Counted from the stretch's first letter, positions 42,322 through 50,884 are shown. The stretch is DNA of 64,000 nt from Gp1-AA133 sp963850425 (GCA_963850425.1 CAWKLF010000002.1:1-64000); one strand, 5' to 3'. The notes: generated by a model not told the origin, from the letters alone. Numbers and translations: made by a program.

Positions 42322-45036
42322 ATGTCCAAGCATGTTCAGACCACAAGTGCCGCCGAACTCGATCCTGTTTGCGGGATGACGGTCAATCCTTCCTCCGCCG
42401 AGGGACAGGTCGATCACGCCGGAAAGACTTACTATTTCTGCAGCTCCAATTGCTTGAAGAAGTTTCAGCAGGATCCCGCAAAATACCTCGCGAAGTCGCG
42501 CGCATCGGCCGAGCCTTCACTCGTCACTGTCGGTGTTTCGAAGCCACTAACCGCCGGAAAGTTATCGCCCCCCGGTACCACAGCCAGGCAAACAGACCCT
42601 GTCTGCGGCATGGATGTCGATCCTGCCACCGCAAAATTTCATTTCGAGTATTCCGGCAAGACGTACTACTTTTGTTGCGGCGGATGCCTCGAAAAATTTC
42701 GCGTTGATCCCGAGCATTATCTCAACCTGAAGTCTTCCGACAATCTTGTACAACTCGGAGTACCGCGCTCCACTCTCGCGCCTCTGGCGCAGCCGGCATC
42801 GCCGTCGACATCTGCCGCTGGCGAGCGCTTCTATGTCTGCCCCATGTGCCCCGAGGTTCGTCAGCCCGCGCCCGGCCCCTGCCCGAGTTGCGGGATGGCA
42901 CTCGACCCCGCGAGCCCGTTCCCTATATCCAAAATTGAATATACCTGCCCGATGCATCCGGAAATCATTCGCTCCGAGCCGGGTAGTTGTCCCATCTGCG
43001 GCATGGCGCTGGAGCCGCGCACCGTCACCGCGCACGAGGAAGAGAATCCCGAACTTCGCAACATGAGCCGGCGTTTCTGGGTCAGCGTCGCGCTGACAAC
43101 GCCTCTGCTTCTCATCGCGATGGCCGACATGCTTCCCGGCATGCCCATCCAGCACTTCCTGCCCGCGGGCTGGCTCCCTTGGATAGAATTCGCGCTTGCC
43201 ACTCCCGTCGTTCTCTGGGGCGGCTGGCCGTTCTTTCAGCGCGGATGGGCCTCGCTGGTCCATCGCTCCATGAACATGTTCACGCTAATCGCCATGGGCA
43301 CCGGCGTCGCCTATGTCTACAGCCTGATCGCAACCGTCTTCCCGCAAATCTTTGCCCCAGGCTTCCGCGGAATGAACGGCCAGCCCGACGTCTATTTTGA
43401 AGCCGCCGCCGCCATCACAACTCTCGTTCTGCTCGGCCAGGTTCTCGAACTTCGCGCCCGCAGCAAGACCAGCGCGGCCATTCGCGCGTTGCTCGATCTC
43501 AGCCCCAAGACTGCACGCCTGTTGACCTCTGACGGCGCCGAAAAGGATGTCCCCCTCGAACAAATCAAGGTTGGGGACCGCCTTCGAGTTCGTCCCGGGG
43601 AAAAAATTCCTGTCGACGGCGAGGTCCTCGAAGGCAGCAGTTCAGTCGACGAATCCATGATCACCGGCGAGTCCATGCCCCTCGCCAAAGGCGCCGGCGC
43701 CAAAGTCATCGGAGCCACCGTCAACGGCGCCGGCTCATTCACCATGCGCGCCAAGCGCGTTGGCAGCGAAACCATGCTGGCCCAGATTGTCCAACTCGTC
43801 AGCCAGGCGCAGCGCAGCCGCGCTCCGATTCAACGACTCGCCGACAAAGTAGCTGCTTGGTTTGTGCCCGCCGTAGTCGCGATTGCTGCCGTGACTTTTA
43901 TTGTGTGGGCGCTAGTCGGTCCACAGCCCCGGCTCGCGCATGCCCTCGTAAACGCGGTCGCCGTGCTGATCATTGCCTGTCCCTGCGCTTTGGGACTCGC
44001 GACCCCCATGTCGGTGATGGTCGGCACGGGAAGAGGCGCATCCCTAGGCGTCCTGATCCGCAACGCCGATGCCCTCGAGCGGCTGGAGAAAATCGACACC
44101 CTGGTCGTCGACAAAACCGGCACCCTGACGGAAGGCAAACCCAGTGTCACGTCCGTGGTTCCCATTGGCTTGGAGCGAAAAGAACTTCTCCGCATCGTCG
44201 CCAGTCTGGAACGCGGCAGCGAGCATCCCTTGGCCGCAGCCATTCTGGCCGAGGCCACTGAGAAAGAGCTCGCCCTTGTCCCGGTAAGCAATTTCCAGTC
44301 ACACCCTGGTCAGGGAGCCGAAGGAACAGTGGAAGGACGTTCCGTCGCCGCAGGCAACCGCCACATGATGGAGAAACTCCAGGTAATGATTCCCGACGTA
44401 CCTGATCGCTACCTGGGCGCTGGCGAAGCGGAAATTTACGTAGTGGTCGATGGTCGTTTCGCTGGATGGATCGTGGTTGCCGACGCCGTCAAAGAATCCA
44501 GTCTGCAAGCGATTCGTGAGCTGAAAACCCAAGGCATTCGCGTGGTGATGCTGACGGGAGACAATCGTCACACCGCAGAGAATGTTGCCGCCAAGCTCGG
44601 CATATCGGAATTCGAAGCCGAAGTGCTGCCCGGTCAGAAAGCTGAAATCGTCCGTCGCCTGCAAGGCGAGGGAAGAATCGTAGCCATGGCAGGCGACGGC
44701 ATCAACGATGCCCCCGCCCTCGCCCAGGCTGATGTCGGCATAGCCATGGGCACCGGCACCGATGTCGCCATGGAAAGTGGCAGCGTCACTCTCGTGAAAG
44801 GGGAACTTCCCGGAATCGTGCGCGCCCGCAAACTAAGCCAGGCAACCATGCGCAACATTCGCCAGAATCTTTTCTTCGCGTTCGTCTACAACTCGCTGGG
44901 CGTCCCACTGGCCGCCGGAGTGCTCTATCCGTTTTTCGGAATTCTGCTGAGCCCAATCCTGGCCGCGGCGGCCATGAGCTTCAGCTCCGTCTCGGTAATC
45001 AGCAACTCGCTGCGCCTGCGTAAGCTAAAACTCTAA
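42322..45036 (+). CDS. Copper-type P1B-ATPase with two YHS and two heavy-metal-binding domains
   Basis: A 904-residue inner-membrane transporter. The N-terminus carries two YHS domains (DPVCGMTVNPSSAEGQVDHA near 14; DPVCGMDVDPATAKFHFEYS near 92) and two Cys-rich heavy-metal-binding modules (CPMCPEVRQPAPGPCPSCGM near 170; CPMHPEIIRSEPGSCPICGM near 210) in place of CxxC HMA domains. The P-ATPase core has the ion-path motif CPC near 552 (LIIACPCALGLATP), the phosphorylation site DKTGTLTEGKP near 597 and the hinge GDGINDAPALAQ near 791. Exports Cu(I) or a similar ion using ATP. A 28-residue upstream extension looks non-coding. Confidence 0.92.
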   Translation: MSKHVQTTSAAELDPVCGMTVNPSSAEGQVDHAGKTYYFCSSNCLKKFQQDPAKYLAKSRASAEPSLVTVGVSKPLTAGKLSPPGTTARQTDPVCGMDVDPATAKFHFEYSGKTYYFCCGGCLEKFRVDPEHYLNLKSSDNLVQLGVPRSTLAPLAQPASPSTSAAGERFYVCPMCPEVRQPAPGPCPSCGMALDPASPFPISKIEYTCPMHPEIIRSEPGSCPICGMALEPRTVTAHEEENPELRNMSRRFWVSVALTTPLLLIAMADMLPGMPIQHFLPAGWLPWIEFALATPVVLWGGWPFFQRGWASLVHRSMNMFTLIAMGTGVAYVYSLIATVFPQIFAPGFRGMNGQPDVYFEAAAAITTLVLLGQVLELRARSKTSAAIRALLDLSPKTARLLTSDGAEKDVPLEQIKVGDRLRVRPGEKIPVDGEVLEGSSSVDESMITGESMPLAKGAGAKVIGATVNGAGSFTMRAKRVGSETMLAQIVQLVSQAQRSRAPIQRLADKVAAWFVPAVVAIAAVTFIVWALVGPQPRLAHALVNAVAVLIIACPCALGLATPMSVMVGTGRGASLGVLIRNADALERLEKIDTLVVDKTGTLTEGKPSVTSVVPIGLERKELLRIVASLERGSEHPLAAAILAEATEKELALVPVSNFQSHPGQGAEGTVEGRSVAAGNRHMMEKLQVMIPDVPDRYLGAGEAEIYVVVDGRFAGWIVVADAVKESSLQAIRELKTQGIRVVMLTGDNRHTAENVAAKLGISEFEAEVLPGQKAEIVRRLQGEGRIVAMAGDGINDAPALAQADVGIAMGTGTDVAMESGSVTLVKGELPGIVRARKLSQATMRNIRQNLFFAFVYNSLGVPLAAGVLYPFFGILLSPILAAAAMSFSSVSVISNSLRLRKLKL

Positions 45037-45129
45037 GATTTGCCCGCACCCTTCGCCCCACCATCGAGACGCCGTTGTCCGCGTGCTCCAGCTCTTCTCC
45101 GCGCCCTCTGCGTTTTAAGATTTCCTCGC

Positions 45130-45621
45130 CTACTCACAGAAAGCCCGAGTCGACGCCGGTACACAGCTCAGCCCCGGACAGCAAGGTGGAAATTGCGCCG
45201 GGCACTGCATTCCCTTCGGCGTACAGCGCGGTCCACTGACGCTTCCGGTTCCCGATAACCGCACCGAGTGTGGGCTGCCCGCGGCATTGTCGGTCACCAT
45301 AACCTGTCCGTCCACGCTGCCCGAAGTGCTGGGTGTGAAGGTCACGTTGATCGTGCAACTACCACCCGCCGCCAGGCTTCCGCCGCAATCGTTGGTTGCC
45401 TGAAAATTCGCGCTGGCGACAATGCTTGTGATTTGCAGCGTCCCCGTCCCGGTGTTACGCAAGCCCACCGGCTGGGCGCTACTAGGCTGGCCTACGACTT
45501 CCTGTCCAAACATCAGGCTGCTCGCCGACAGGGTCAGGCCGGGAGCCGTGCCTGGCATGCTGCTCGAGCAGCCCGCTGTCATGCAAATTCCCATCAGAAG
45601 GGGTCCGACTAACTTTTTCAT
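45130..45621 (-). CDS. Choice-of-anchor D lipoprotein with C-terminal knottin-like Cys module
   Basis: A 163-residue protein from an ATG at 45621 with the lipoprotein signal MKKLVGPLLMGICMTAGC. One HYDIN-like Ig domain follows (LTLSASSLMFGQEVVGQPSS, LRNTGTGTLQITSIVASANF, CTINVTFTPSTSGSVDGQVM). The last 31 residues hold six cysteines in the order C-x6-C-x6-CC-x4-C-x8-C (CTPKGMQCPAQFPPCCPGLS, then CVPASTRAFCE), the spacing of inhibitor-cystine-knot peptides. Such a tail would be oxidised in the periplasm or outside the cell. Role unknown. Confidence 0.75.
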   Translation of the reverse strand: MKKLVGPLLMGICMTAGCSSSMPGTAPGLTLSASSLMFGQEVVGQPSSAQPVGLRNTGTGTLQITSIVASANFQATNDCGGSLAAGGSCTINVTFTPSTSGSVDGQVMVTDNAAGSPHSVRLSGTGSVSGPRCTPKGMQCPAQFPPCCPGLSCVPASTRAFCE

Positions 45622-45775
45622 TTGTGCCTCCATCGAACCAGGCAACGGGGTATCAGGGGCCCGGTAAAGGTAGTGCAGAGGAGAACCCTAGGCTTTCTAT
45701 GGGTGGATAGTGTAATTCGGGGGAAACTCGTGTCAAGAAAATGAAGGCGAACAGAGAAAAAGTTGTAAAGGAGTT

Positions 45776-46267
45776 CTAAAGCTTGCTAAGAAAGTCCGTG
45801 ACTTCCGGAGTGCTCCAGTCGAACGCATTCGCAAACTTCCGCCGCAGAACGCCATCGCGGTCGATGATGTAGGTTTCCGGAATCTGGATCGTCCCGTACA
45901 TGTGCTGGATCTTCGCGCTGGGGTCCCGTACGGTGACAAAGTCCATTCCGTACTTGTTGATAAACCGATGGTAAGCGCCGTCGTCCTCATCGGCGCTGAT
46001 GGCCACAACCACAACCCCCTTGTCCTTCAGCTTCTGATGCATGCGCACAAGAGATGGCGTCTCTGCCACGCACGGTGGGCACCAGCTCGCCCAGAAATTC
46101 AATACCACCACTTGCCCTTTGAACTGGCTGAGAGTGACCTTGCGTTCCGCGTCCTGGACCACGAAGTCCGGTGCTGCCTTGCCGATCCGCGGCGGCCGCG
46201 TGCCGCCATAGCAGCCCGCCATTACCAGCGAGCCTAATAGGCCGAGAGAGAAGATGATCCGTCGCAC
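45776..46267 (-). CDS. TlpA/ResA-like thioredoxin-fold lipoprotein
   Basis: A 163-residue protein from a GTG at 46267 (VRRIIFSLGLLGSLVMAGC lipoprotein signal). The thioredoxin fold has the redox motif in VVLNFWASWCPPCVAETPSL, with YIIDRDGVLRRKF near the C-terminus and the cis-Pro in GTIQIPETYI. The family reduces or oxidises thiols in the periplasm, for example in cytochrome c maturation. In-frame codons upstream of 46267 overlap the divergent glycosyltransferase gene and lack a signal, so the GTG was chosen. Divergent promoter space is only 25 bases. Confidence 0.87.
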   Translation of the reverse strand: MRRIIFSLGLLGSLVMAGCYGGTRPPRIGKAAPDFVVQDAERKVTLSQFKGQVVVLNFWASWCPPCVAETPSLVRMHQKLKDKGVVVVAISADEDDGAYHRFINKYGMDFVTVRDPSAKIQHMYGTIQIPETYIIDRDGVLRRKFANAFDWSTPEVTDFLSKL

Positions 46268-46292
46268 ACAGATATAATAAAGGATTCGCCCT

Positions 46293-47327
46293 ATGGGGAC
46301 GCCAGTACCAGCTTTGGACCGCTCGGTGGTCTCAATCATCGTTCCCGCCCGGAACGAGGAAGCCTCCCTGTCGGCCTGCTTGCAATCTCTGGTTTCCCAG
46401 TCTGGAGTGCCCTTCGAAATCATTCTGGTTGACGATGGCTCTGCTGATAGAACGCGTGCGATCGCCGAGTCTTTTGCCGGCGTGCGTGTGATTGATCCCG
46501 CCCCTCTGCCCCCCGGATGGACCGGCAAGAACAACGCCGTCGTCGCCGGAGCCCGTGCGGCGAAAGGGAAGTGGCTGCTCTTCACCGATGCCGACACCGT
46601 CCACCTGCCCGGCTCGCTCGCTCGAGCTATCGCAGAAGCCGAGCATCATCATGCTGACTTGTTGTCTTATTCCCCGGAGCAGGAAGTCCACGGCTTCTGG
46701 GAACGAGCGGTGATGCCCGTGATCTTCGCCGAACTGGCCCGAAAATATCCCCCCTCCGCCGTAAGCGACTTTTCCAAAAACCTCGCGGCCGCAAACGGCC
46801 AGTACCTGCTGATCTCGCGCACAGCCTACGACGAGGTAGGAGGTCATGCAGCCGTTGCCTCCTCGCTGCTCGAGGATGTCGCCCTCGCCCGAGCCGTCCG
46901 CAAGGCCTCCCTCAGAATTCGTTTCCGCTACGGCGGGGACGCGGTGCGCACCCGCATGTACCGAGGCTTCGGGCAAATGCGCGAGGGCTGGACCAAGAAT
47001 CTCAAGTTGCTTTTTCCAGCCACCGTCCCGCTCGCTCTCTGGCGCGCTCTCGAATTTTCTGTAGTAGTGGCGTGCCTAGCCTTCAGTGTCGTGTCTCTAG
47101 TTGCCGGTGACTGGCGACATGCTGTCTTCTACCTGATCGTGCCTGTGATGACGGTCGCGAGAATTGCGACGGCACATTTCTCGTGGGGTTCAAATGTTTT
47201 GGGAATTCTCGGCCTGCCCGTATTTTCGTATTTGCTACTGCGCTCTAAACTGCGCCATGCACGTGGGGCGGTAGCGTGGAAAGGGCGGACTTATCCGGGC
47301 GCGGCCGGCATCAAACCAATTTCGTAA
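46293..47327 (+). CDS. Family 2 glycosyltransferase, membrane-bound (HpnB-like)
   Basis: A 344-residue protein. The GT2 nucleotide-binding region (VSIIVPARNEEASLSACLQS, ILVDDGSADRTRAIAES) is followed by LPPGWTGKNNAVVAGARAAK and the DxD-type motif LLFTDADTVHLPG. The C-terminal 120 residues hold about three TM helices (FSVVVACLAFSVVSLVAG, AVFYLIVPVMTVARIA). The LPPGW and DAD context resembles hopanoid- and carotenoid-associated glycosyltransferases (HpnB, CrtQ type), but the acceptor is unknown. It is followed nine bases later by a pterin synthase gene. Confidence 0.8.
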   Translation: MGTPVPALDRSVVSIIVPARNEEASLSACLQSLVSQSGVPFEIILVDDGSADRTRAIAESFAGVRVIDPAPLPPGWTGKNNAVVAGARAAKGKWLLFTDADTVHLPGSLARAIAEAEHHHADLLSYSPEQEVHGFWERAVMPVIFAELARKYPPSAVSDFSKNLAAANGQYLLISRTAYDEVGGHAAVASSLLEDVALARAVRKASLRIRFRYGGDAVRTRMYRGFGQMREGWTKNLKLLFPATVPLALWRALEFSVVVACLAFSVVSLVAGDWRHAVFYLIVPVMTVARIATAHFSWGSNVLGILGLPVFSYLLLRSKLRHARGAVAWKGRTYPGAAGIKPIS

Positions 47328-47336
47328 TGGAGAGTC

Positions 47337-47750
47337 ATGGTCTACCTCACCCGTAAAGCCGAATTCGCCGCCTCGCATTACTACCACAATCCCCAATTCA
47401 CGCCCGAGAAGAATCTCGCCACCTTCGGCAAGTGCAACAATCCGAACGGTCATGGCCATAACTACACGCTCGAAGTCACGGTGAAGGGAAAGGTGGACGC
47501 ACAGTCTGGCTTCGTAGTCGATCTTAAGCAATTGAAAGACGTCATGAACCGCGAAGTGCTCGACGCGATGGATCACCGTTTCCTTAACAAGGAGGTTCCG
47601 GAATTTCTGCACCAGATTCCGACCACCGAAAATGTCGCCATCGCCATCTGGCAGCGCCTCGAGTCTAAGCTCAACGCCGCGCAACTACACCGCGTCCGCG
47701 TATACGAAACTCCGGACCTGTTCGTCGACTTCTACGGAGAGGATGTGTGA
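47337..47750 (+). CDS. 6-pyruvoyl-tetrahydropterin synthase/QueD-family protein (first copy)
   Basis: A 137-residue PTPS-family enzyme. The zinc-binding His are in AEFAASHYYH and NPNGHGHNYTLEV, the catalytic Cys in TFGKCNNPNGHGH, and the conserved Glu in IPTTENVAIAIWQ. QueD-type enzymes convert dihydroneopterin triphosphate to 6-carboxytetrahydropterin for queuosine or 6-pyruvoyl-tetrahydropterin. It overlaps the second copy (GTG in ATGTGTGA), so the pair is co-translated. folE downstream supplies the substrate. Confidence 0.87.
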   Translation: MVYLTRKAEFAASHYYHNPQFTPEKNLATFGKCNNPNGHGHNYTLEVTVKGKVDAQSGFVVDLKQLKDVMNREVLDAMDHRFLNKEVPEFLHQIPTTENVAIAIWQRLESKLNAAQLHRVRVYETPDLFVDFYGEDV

Positions 47751-48169
47751 AAGCGCACCTCACCCGCCGTTACCTGTTCTCCGCATCGCACCGCTTGCAC
47801 AGCGCCGCGATGCCCGACGACTGGAACCGCGACACCTACGGCAAGTGCAACAACCCCTACGGCCACGGACACAACTACCAGGTCGAGATCACGGTCAGCG
47901 GCCCGGTGGATTCCGCCACCGGAATGGTCTGCAACCTCGCCGATCTCGACGGCTTCGTGCACGCTGAAATCCTGGAACGCTTCGGCCTTCAGAACCTGAA
48001 CACGCTGCCCGATTTCAAAGATCAAGTGCCCACGACCGAAAACCTCTGCATCCGCATCTACGAAATAATGCAGCAGGGCTTCCGCCACGCTCATCTAGAA
48101 AAAGTAAGGATAGAAGAAACCATGATGAACTCCTTTGCCTACGCAGGAGAAAAACAGCTGCGCGATTAA
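47747..48169 (+). CDS. 6-pyruvoyl-tetrahydropterin synthase/QueD-family protein (second copy)
   Basis: A 140-residue paralogue of the preceding gene with the same motifs: YLFSASHRLH, DTYGKCNNPYGHGHNYQVEI and VPTTENLCIRIYEIMQQ. The GTG start overlaps the first copy's stop by 4 bp. Two adjacent divergent copies could form a heteromer or catalyse different steps, such as 6-pyruvoyl-tetrahydropterin and 6-carboxytetrahydropterin formation. Its last two codons form the first unit of the 19-bp repeat array that follows. Confidence 0.87.
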   Translation: MKAHLTRRYLFSASHRLHSAAMPDDWNRDTYGKCNNPYGHGHNYQVEITVSGPVDSATGMVCNLADLDGFVHAEILERFGLQNLNTLPDFKDQVPTTENLCIRIYEIMQQGFRHAHLEKVRIEETMMNSFAYAGEKQLRD

Positions 48170-48373
48170 GAACCACTCGGCGATCAACGAGCCGCTCAGC
48201 GATTAACAAGTCACTCAGCAATTGACGACTCAGCAATTGACGAGCCGCTCAGCAATTGACGAGTCACTCAGCGATTGATGAGCCGTTCCGCGATTGATAA
48301 GTCGTTCAGCAGAATTGAAAAGTCACCCAGCGAGAAATGAAGAGTCACCCAGCGAGAAGTGAAGAATCACCCA
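48162..48373. repeat. Tandem array of 11 degenerate 19-bp units
   Basis: Units of 15-22 bases such as gcgattaacaagtcactca, gcaattgacgagccgctca and gcgattgataagtcgttca. The first unit begins with the last coding bases of the upstream gene (gcgattaa includes the stop codon), so the array grew from the 3' end of the coding sequence. The copies drift toward gcgagaagtgaagaatcaccca at the right. No spacers, so not CRISPR. Confidence 0.85.
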
Positions 48374-48452
48374 GCCGCCAAAGGCGGCGGAATTCATTAG
48401 CCCAGCGCGAAGCGCTGGGTAAAAGAAACGCAAAGGCAAGCCCCGGAGGGGC
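48374..48452. repeat. GC-rich hairpins between tandem array and folE
   Basis: Three short palindromes: gccgccaaaggcggc near 48374, cccagcgcgaagcgctggg at 48401-48419, and gccccggaggggc at 48440-48452. They resemble dispersed REP-like palindromes of acidobacterial genomes. No T-run follows, so a classical terminator is not supported. Confidence 0.55.
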
Positions 48453-48482
48453 GACAGCAACCGCCCCCAACAAAGGCAAACC

Positions 48483-49079
48483 ATGAAAACTACCGAATCA
48501 CCAACCATCACGACCGCCAGCTACGAAGACCTGGTCCGCGAAATGATAGTCCGCCTGGGCGAAGACCCCACCCGAGAAGGTCTCCTCCGCACGCCCGAGC
48601 GCGTCCACAAAGCCTACGACTTCCTCACCAAGGGCTATCGCGAAGACCCCGAAGCGCTGCTCAAGAAGGCGCTCTTCACCGTCACCTATGACGAGATGGT
48701 CATCGTCAAAGACATCGAGATGTTCAGCCTCTGCGAACATCACATGCTTCCGTTCTTCGGCAAGGTACACGTCGCCTACATTCCCAACGGCAAGGTGATC
48801 GGCTTGAGCAAAATCCCGCGCCTGATCGAACTGTTCTCGCGCCGCCTGCAGATCCAGGAGCGCCTGACCACCCAGATCGCCGAGACCATCCAGAAGGTAA
48901 TCGAGCCGCAAGGTGTAGGCGTAGTCATCGACGCCCGCCACCTCTGCATGATGATGCGCGGAGTCGAGAAGCAACATTCATCCGCCGTGACATCCTCGAT
49001 GCTGGGCTGCTTCCGCCACGAAGAAGAGACGCGAACCGAATTCCTGTCGCTCATCCGCAACCGGGCAAACGGAGTCTAG
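48483..49079 (+). CDS. folE: GTP cyclohydrolase I (FolE)
   Basis: A 198-residue type-I enzyme with all family signatures: GEDPTREGLLRTPERVHKAY, the zinc-site segment FSLCEHHMLPFFGKVHVAYI, VIGLSKIPRLIELFSRRLQI, QERLTTQIAETI and GVVIDARHLCMMMRGVEKQH. It converts GTP to dihydroneopterin triphosphate, the first step of folate, tetrahydropterin and queuosine synthesis. Its product is the substrate of the two upstream PTPS-family enzymes, and all lie on the same strand, separated by the repeat array. Confidence 0.95.
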   Translation: MKTTESPTITTASYEDLVREMIVRLGEDPTREGLLRTPERVHKAYDFLTKGYREDPEALLKKALFTVTYDEMVIVKDIEMFSLCEHHMLPFFGKVHVAYIPNGKVIGLSKIPRLIELFSRRLQIQERLTTQIAETIQKVIEPQGVGVVIDARHLCMMMRGVEKQHSSAVTSSMLGCFRHEEETRTEFLSLIRNRANGV

Positions 49080-49104
49080 AGCCCCGCTCAAGTCGTAGAC
49101 ACAA

Positions 49105-49130
49105 GGTCCCTCGACTTCGCTCGGGATGAC
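49105..49130. repeat. REP-like dispersed repeat
   Basis: The tract ggtccctcgacttcgctcgg with gatgac following is a type of intergenic repeat I associate with acidobacterial genomes. A related, longer version occurs near 52496-52545. Confidence 0.45.
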
Positions 49131-49142
49131 TGTTGAGAACGA

Positions 49143-49160
49143 ATGTTCCACGTGGAACAT
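49143..49160. promoter_or_regulatory. parS-like ParB-binding palindrome
   Basis: A perfect 18-bp palindrome. Its inner 16 bases, tgttccacgtggaaca (49144-49159), differ from the common parS consensus tgtttcacgtgaaaca only at the two symmetric positions. The same variant core, tgttccacgtggaac, is used as parS by some Proteobacteria. It lies in intergenic space between folE and the rhomboid gene. parA and parB are not in the window. Confidence 0.7.
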
Positions 49161-49243
49161 CCGTGGAAAGTGCCAGATTTACTGAAAATATTTTATGGGC
49201 GGTTTCATTTCGGGACAGCCCCGCTGGATCGTTTTTTGGAAAC

Positions 49244-49948
49244 TCACCATGTTCCATAGCGATACCGGTTGCGACGCTGCGGAAATAATTTGATCATCAA
49301 AAGCCCAACCACAAAGCCGCCCACGTGGGCCCAGAACGCGATGCCGCTGGTCTGCGTCGTTTCTGCGATCGCGGTCACAGCGCCGCTGAGGAACTGGCTC
49401 ACTCCCCAATAGCCCAGCATCAACCACGCGGGGATCGGAAAGAAGAAGATGGGAGGAAACCAGATGAGCACGCGCGCTTTTGGATACAGGACGAAGTACG
49501 CGCCCATGACGCCTGCGATGGCACCACTCGCGCCAATGCTGGGCAGGCGCGAGTTCGCGTTGAACATGATGTGCGCAAGGCTGGCCGCTACCCCGCTCAA
49601 CAGGTAGAAGACCAGGTACGGAAAGTGCCCGAGGTAATCTTCAATATTGTCGCCGAAGATCCAGAGCATCCACATGTTTCCCAACACATGAAAGAGCGAG
49701 GCGTGCAAGAACATCGATGTAAAGATCGGCAGCAGCGCGGCGGCGGGACTGAAGACCGGCGTGCCTGTCAGCAATCCGATTTCGAGTCTGGGAACCACGC
49801 CGAACTGCGTGAGCAGCGCGTTGAGCTGGCCGCGGCTCTGCAGTCCAAGCTGCCACTCGAAGAAGTAAATCAACAAATTGAATGCGATCAGGAAATACGT
49901 GACGAATGGCGTGCTGAAGACCTTCTGATCATCGCGGAGAGGAAACAT
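49244..49948 (-). CDS. Rhomboid-family intramembrane serine protease
   Basis: A 234-residue membrane protein with six TM segments. The catalytic Ser is at 141 in SIGASGAIAGVMGAYF and the partner His at 208 in FWAHVGGFVVGL. The FTSMFLHASLFHVLGNMWML segment (H and N of the oxyanion region) is also typical. It cleaves transmembrane substrates within the membrane. Substrates are unknown. It is divergent from truB with only 33 bases between the starts. Confidence 0.9.
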   Translation of the reverse strand: MFPLRDDQKVFSTPFVTYFLIAFNLLIYFFEWQLGLQSRGQLNALLTQFGVVPRLEIGLLTGTPVFSPAAALLPIFTSMFLHASLFHVLGNMWMLWIFGDNIEDYLGHFPYLVFYLLSGVAASLAHIMFNANSRLPSIGASGAIAGVMGAYFVLYPKARVLIWFPPIFFFPIPAWLMLGYWGVSQFLSGAVTAIAETTQTSGIAFWAHVGGFVVGLLMIKLFPQRRNRYRYGTW

Positions 49949-49981
49949 AAGGAATCAGGTAAAGTAGACTTGAATTTTCTC

Positions 49982-50884
49982 ATGAATGGCGTACTGATCA
50001 TCGACAAACCGCCGGGCTTCACGTCGCACGACGTAGTCAACCGGGTGAGGCGTATCCTGGAGCAGCGGTCGGTCGGGCACCTGGGCACCCTCGACCCGCT
50101 GGCGACGGGGGTTTTGCCGATCGTCTTTGGAAGTCTGACCCGCCTGGCGCAGTTCTACACCGGCTCGGAGAAGAGGTACGAAGGAACGATCCGTCTCGGT
50201 TTTGCGACCGATACTTACGACGCGGAAGGCGAAGCGACCAGCGAATTCCAGGCCGTAGCCACATCGCTGGAAAACTTACAACAACTCGCCCAGCGCTTTC
50301 ATGGCAGCATCGAGCAAGCCCCGCCGCCATTTTCGGCGAAGAAGATCCAGGGTGTGCCCGCCTATAAGCTGGCGCGCAAAAAGAAAGAAGTGAAGCTCGC
50401 GCCCGTCCAGGTAGAAATCTTCGAGTTTGAGATCATGTCCTATGCGAACGAGCGCGCCACGTTCCGGGCTCGGGTTGCGTCCGGAACCTATATGCGCTCG
50501 GTGGCTCACGATCTCGGAGCCACGCTGGGTTGCGGCGGCCATCTCGAGTCATTGCGGCGAACCGGTGTCGCGGAGTTTGCAGTTGCGGACGCGCATACGC
50601 TGGAGCAGGTCGAGTCTGGCTGGCGGGCAGGGAACTGCGATGAACTGTGCATCCATCCCCGCAAGCTTTTGCCGGAGATGCCGTCGGTGACCGCGACCGA
50701 TGAGATTGCCGCTCACATCCGGAGTGGGCGGGCAGTGAATTTACCTGAGTTCTCTCGAGCAAAGCAGGTAAAGGTTTTTTATGGGCAGTCGGAATTGATT
50801 GCAATAGCGACGCGGGTCGCCGGTACTCTGTTTCACCCCAAGATCGTTCTAGCCGGAGAGTCTGCAGTGCATGCGGCAAGTTGA
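49982..50884 (+). CDS. truB: tRNA pseudouridine-55 synthase (TruB)
   Basis: A 300-residue protein. VLIIDKPPGFTSHDVVNRVR and VGHLGTLDPLATGVLPI carry the TruB motifs, with the catalytic Asp at 38. Further signatures are TKRYEGTIRLG-like (SEKRYEGTIRLGFATDTYD), the substrate region QAPPPFSAKKIQGVPAY, and SGTYMRSVAHDLG. It isomerises U55 in the tRNA T-loop and also aids tRNA folding. The start at 49982 is chosen because upstream in-frame sequence is antisense to the rhomboid gene. Confidence 0.93.
   Translation: MNGVLIIDKPPGFTSHDVVNRVRRILEQRSVGHLGTLDPLATGVLPIVFGSLTRLAQFYTGSEKRYEGTIRLGFATDTYDAEGEATSEFQAVATSLENLQQLAQRFHGSIEQAPPPFSAKKIQGVPAYKLARKKKEVKLAPVQVEIFEFEIMSYANERATFRARVASGTYMRSVAHDLGATLGCGGHLESLRRTGVAEFAVADAHTLEQVESGWRAGNCDELCIHPRKLLPEMPSVTATDEIAAHIRSGRAVNLPEFSRAKQVKVFYGQSELIAIATRVAGTLFHPKIVLAGESAVHAAS

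Noticed and set aside
42562..43263. Minus-strand 233-codon gene
   Set aside because: Antisense shadow of the P1B-ATPase with low-quality composition.
48162..48373. Possible CRISPR array
   Set aside because: The units are contiguous and degenerate with no spacers, and there are no cas genes. It is a simple tandem repeat.
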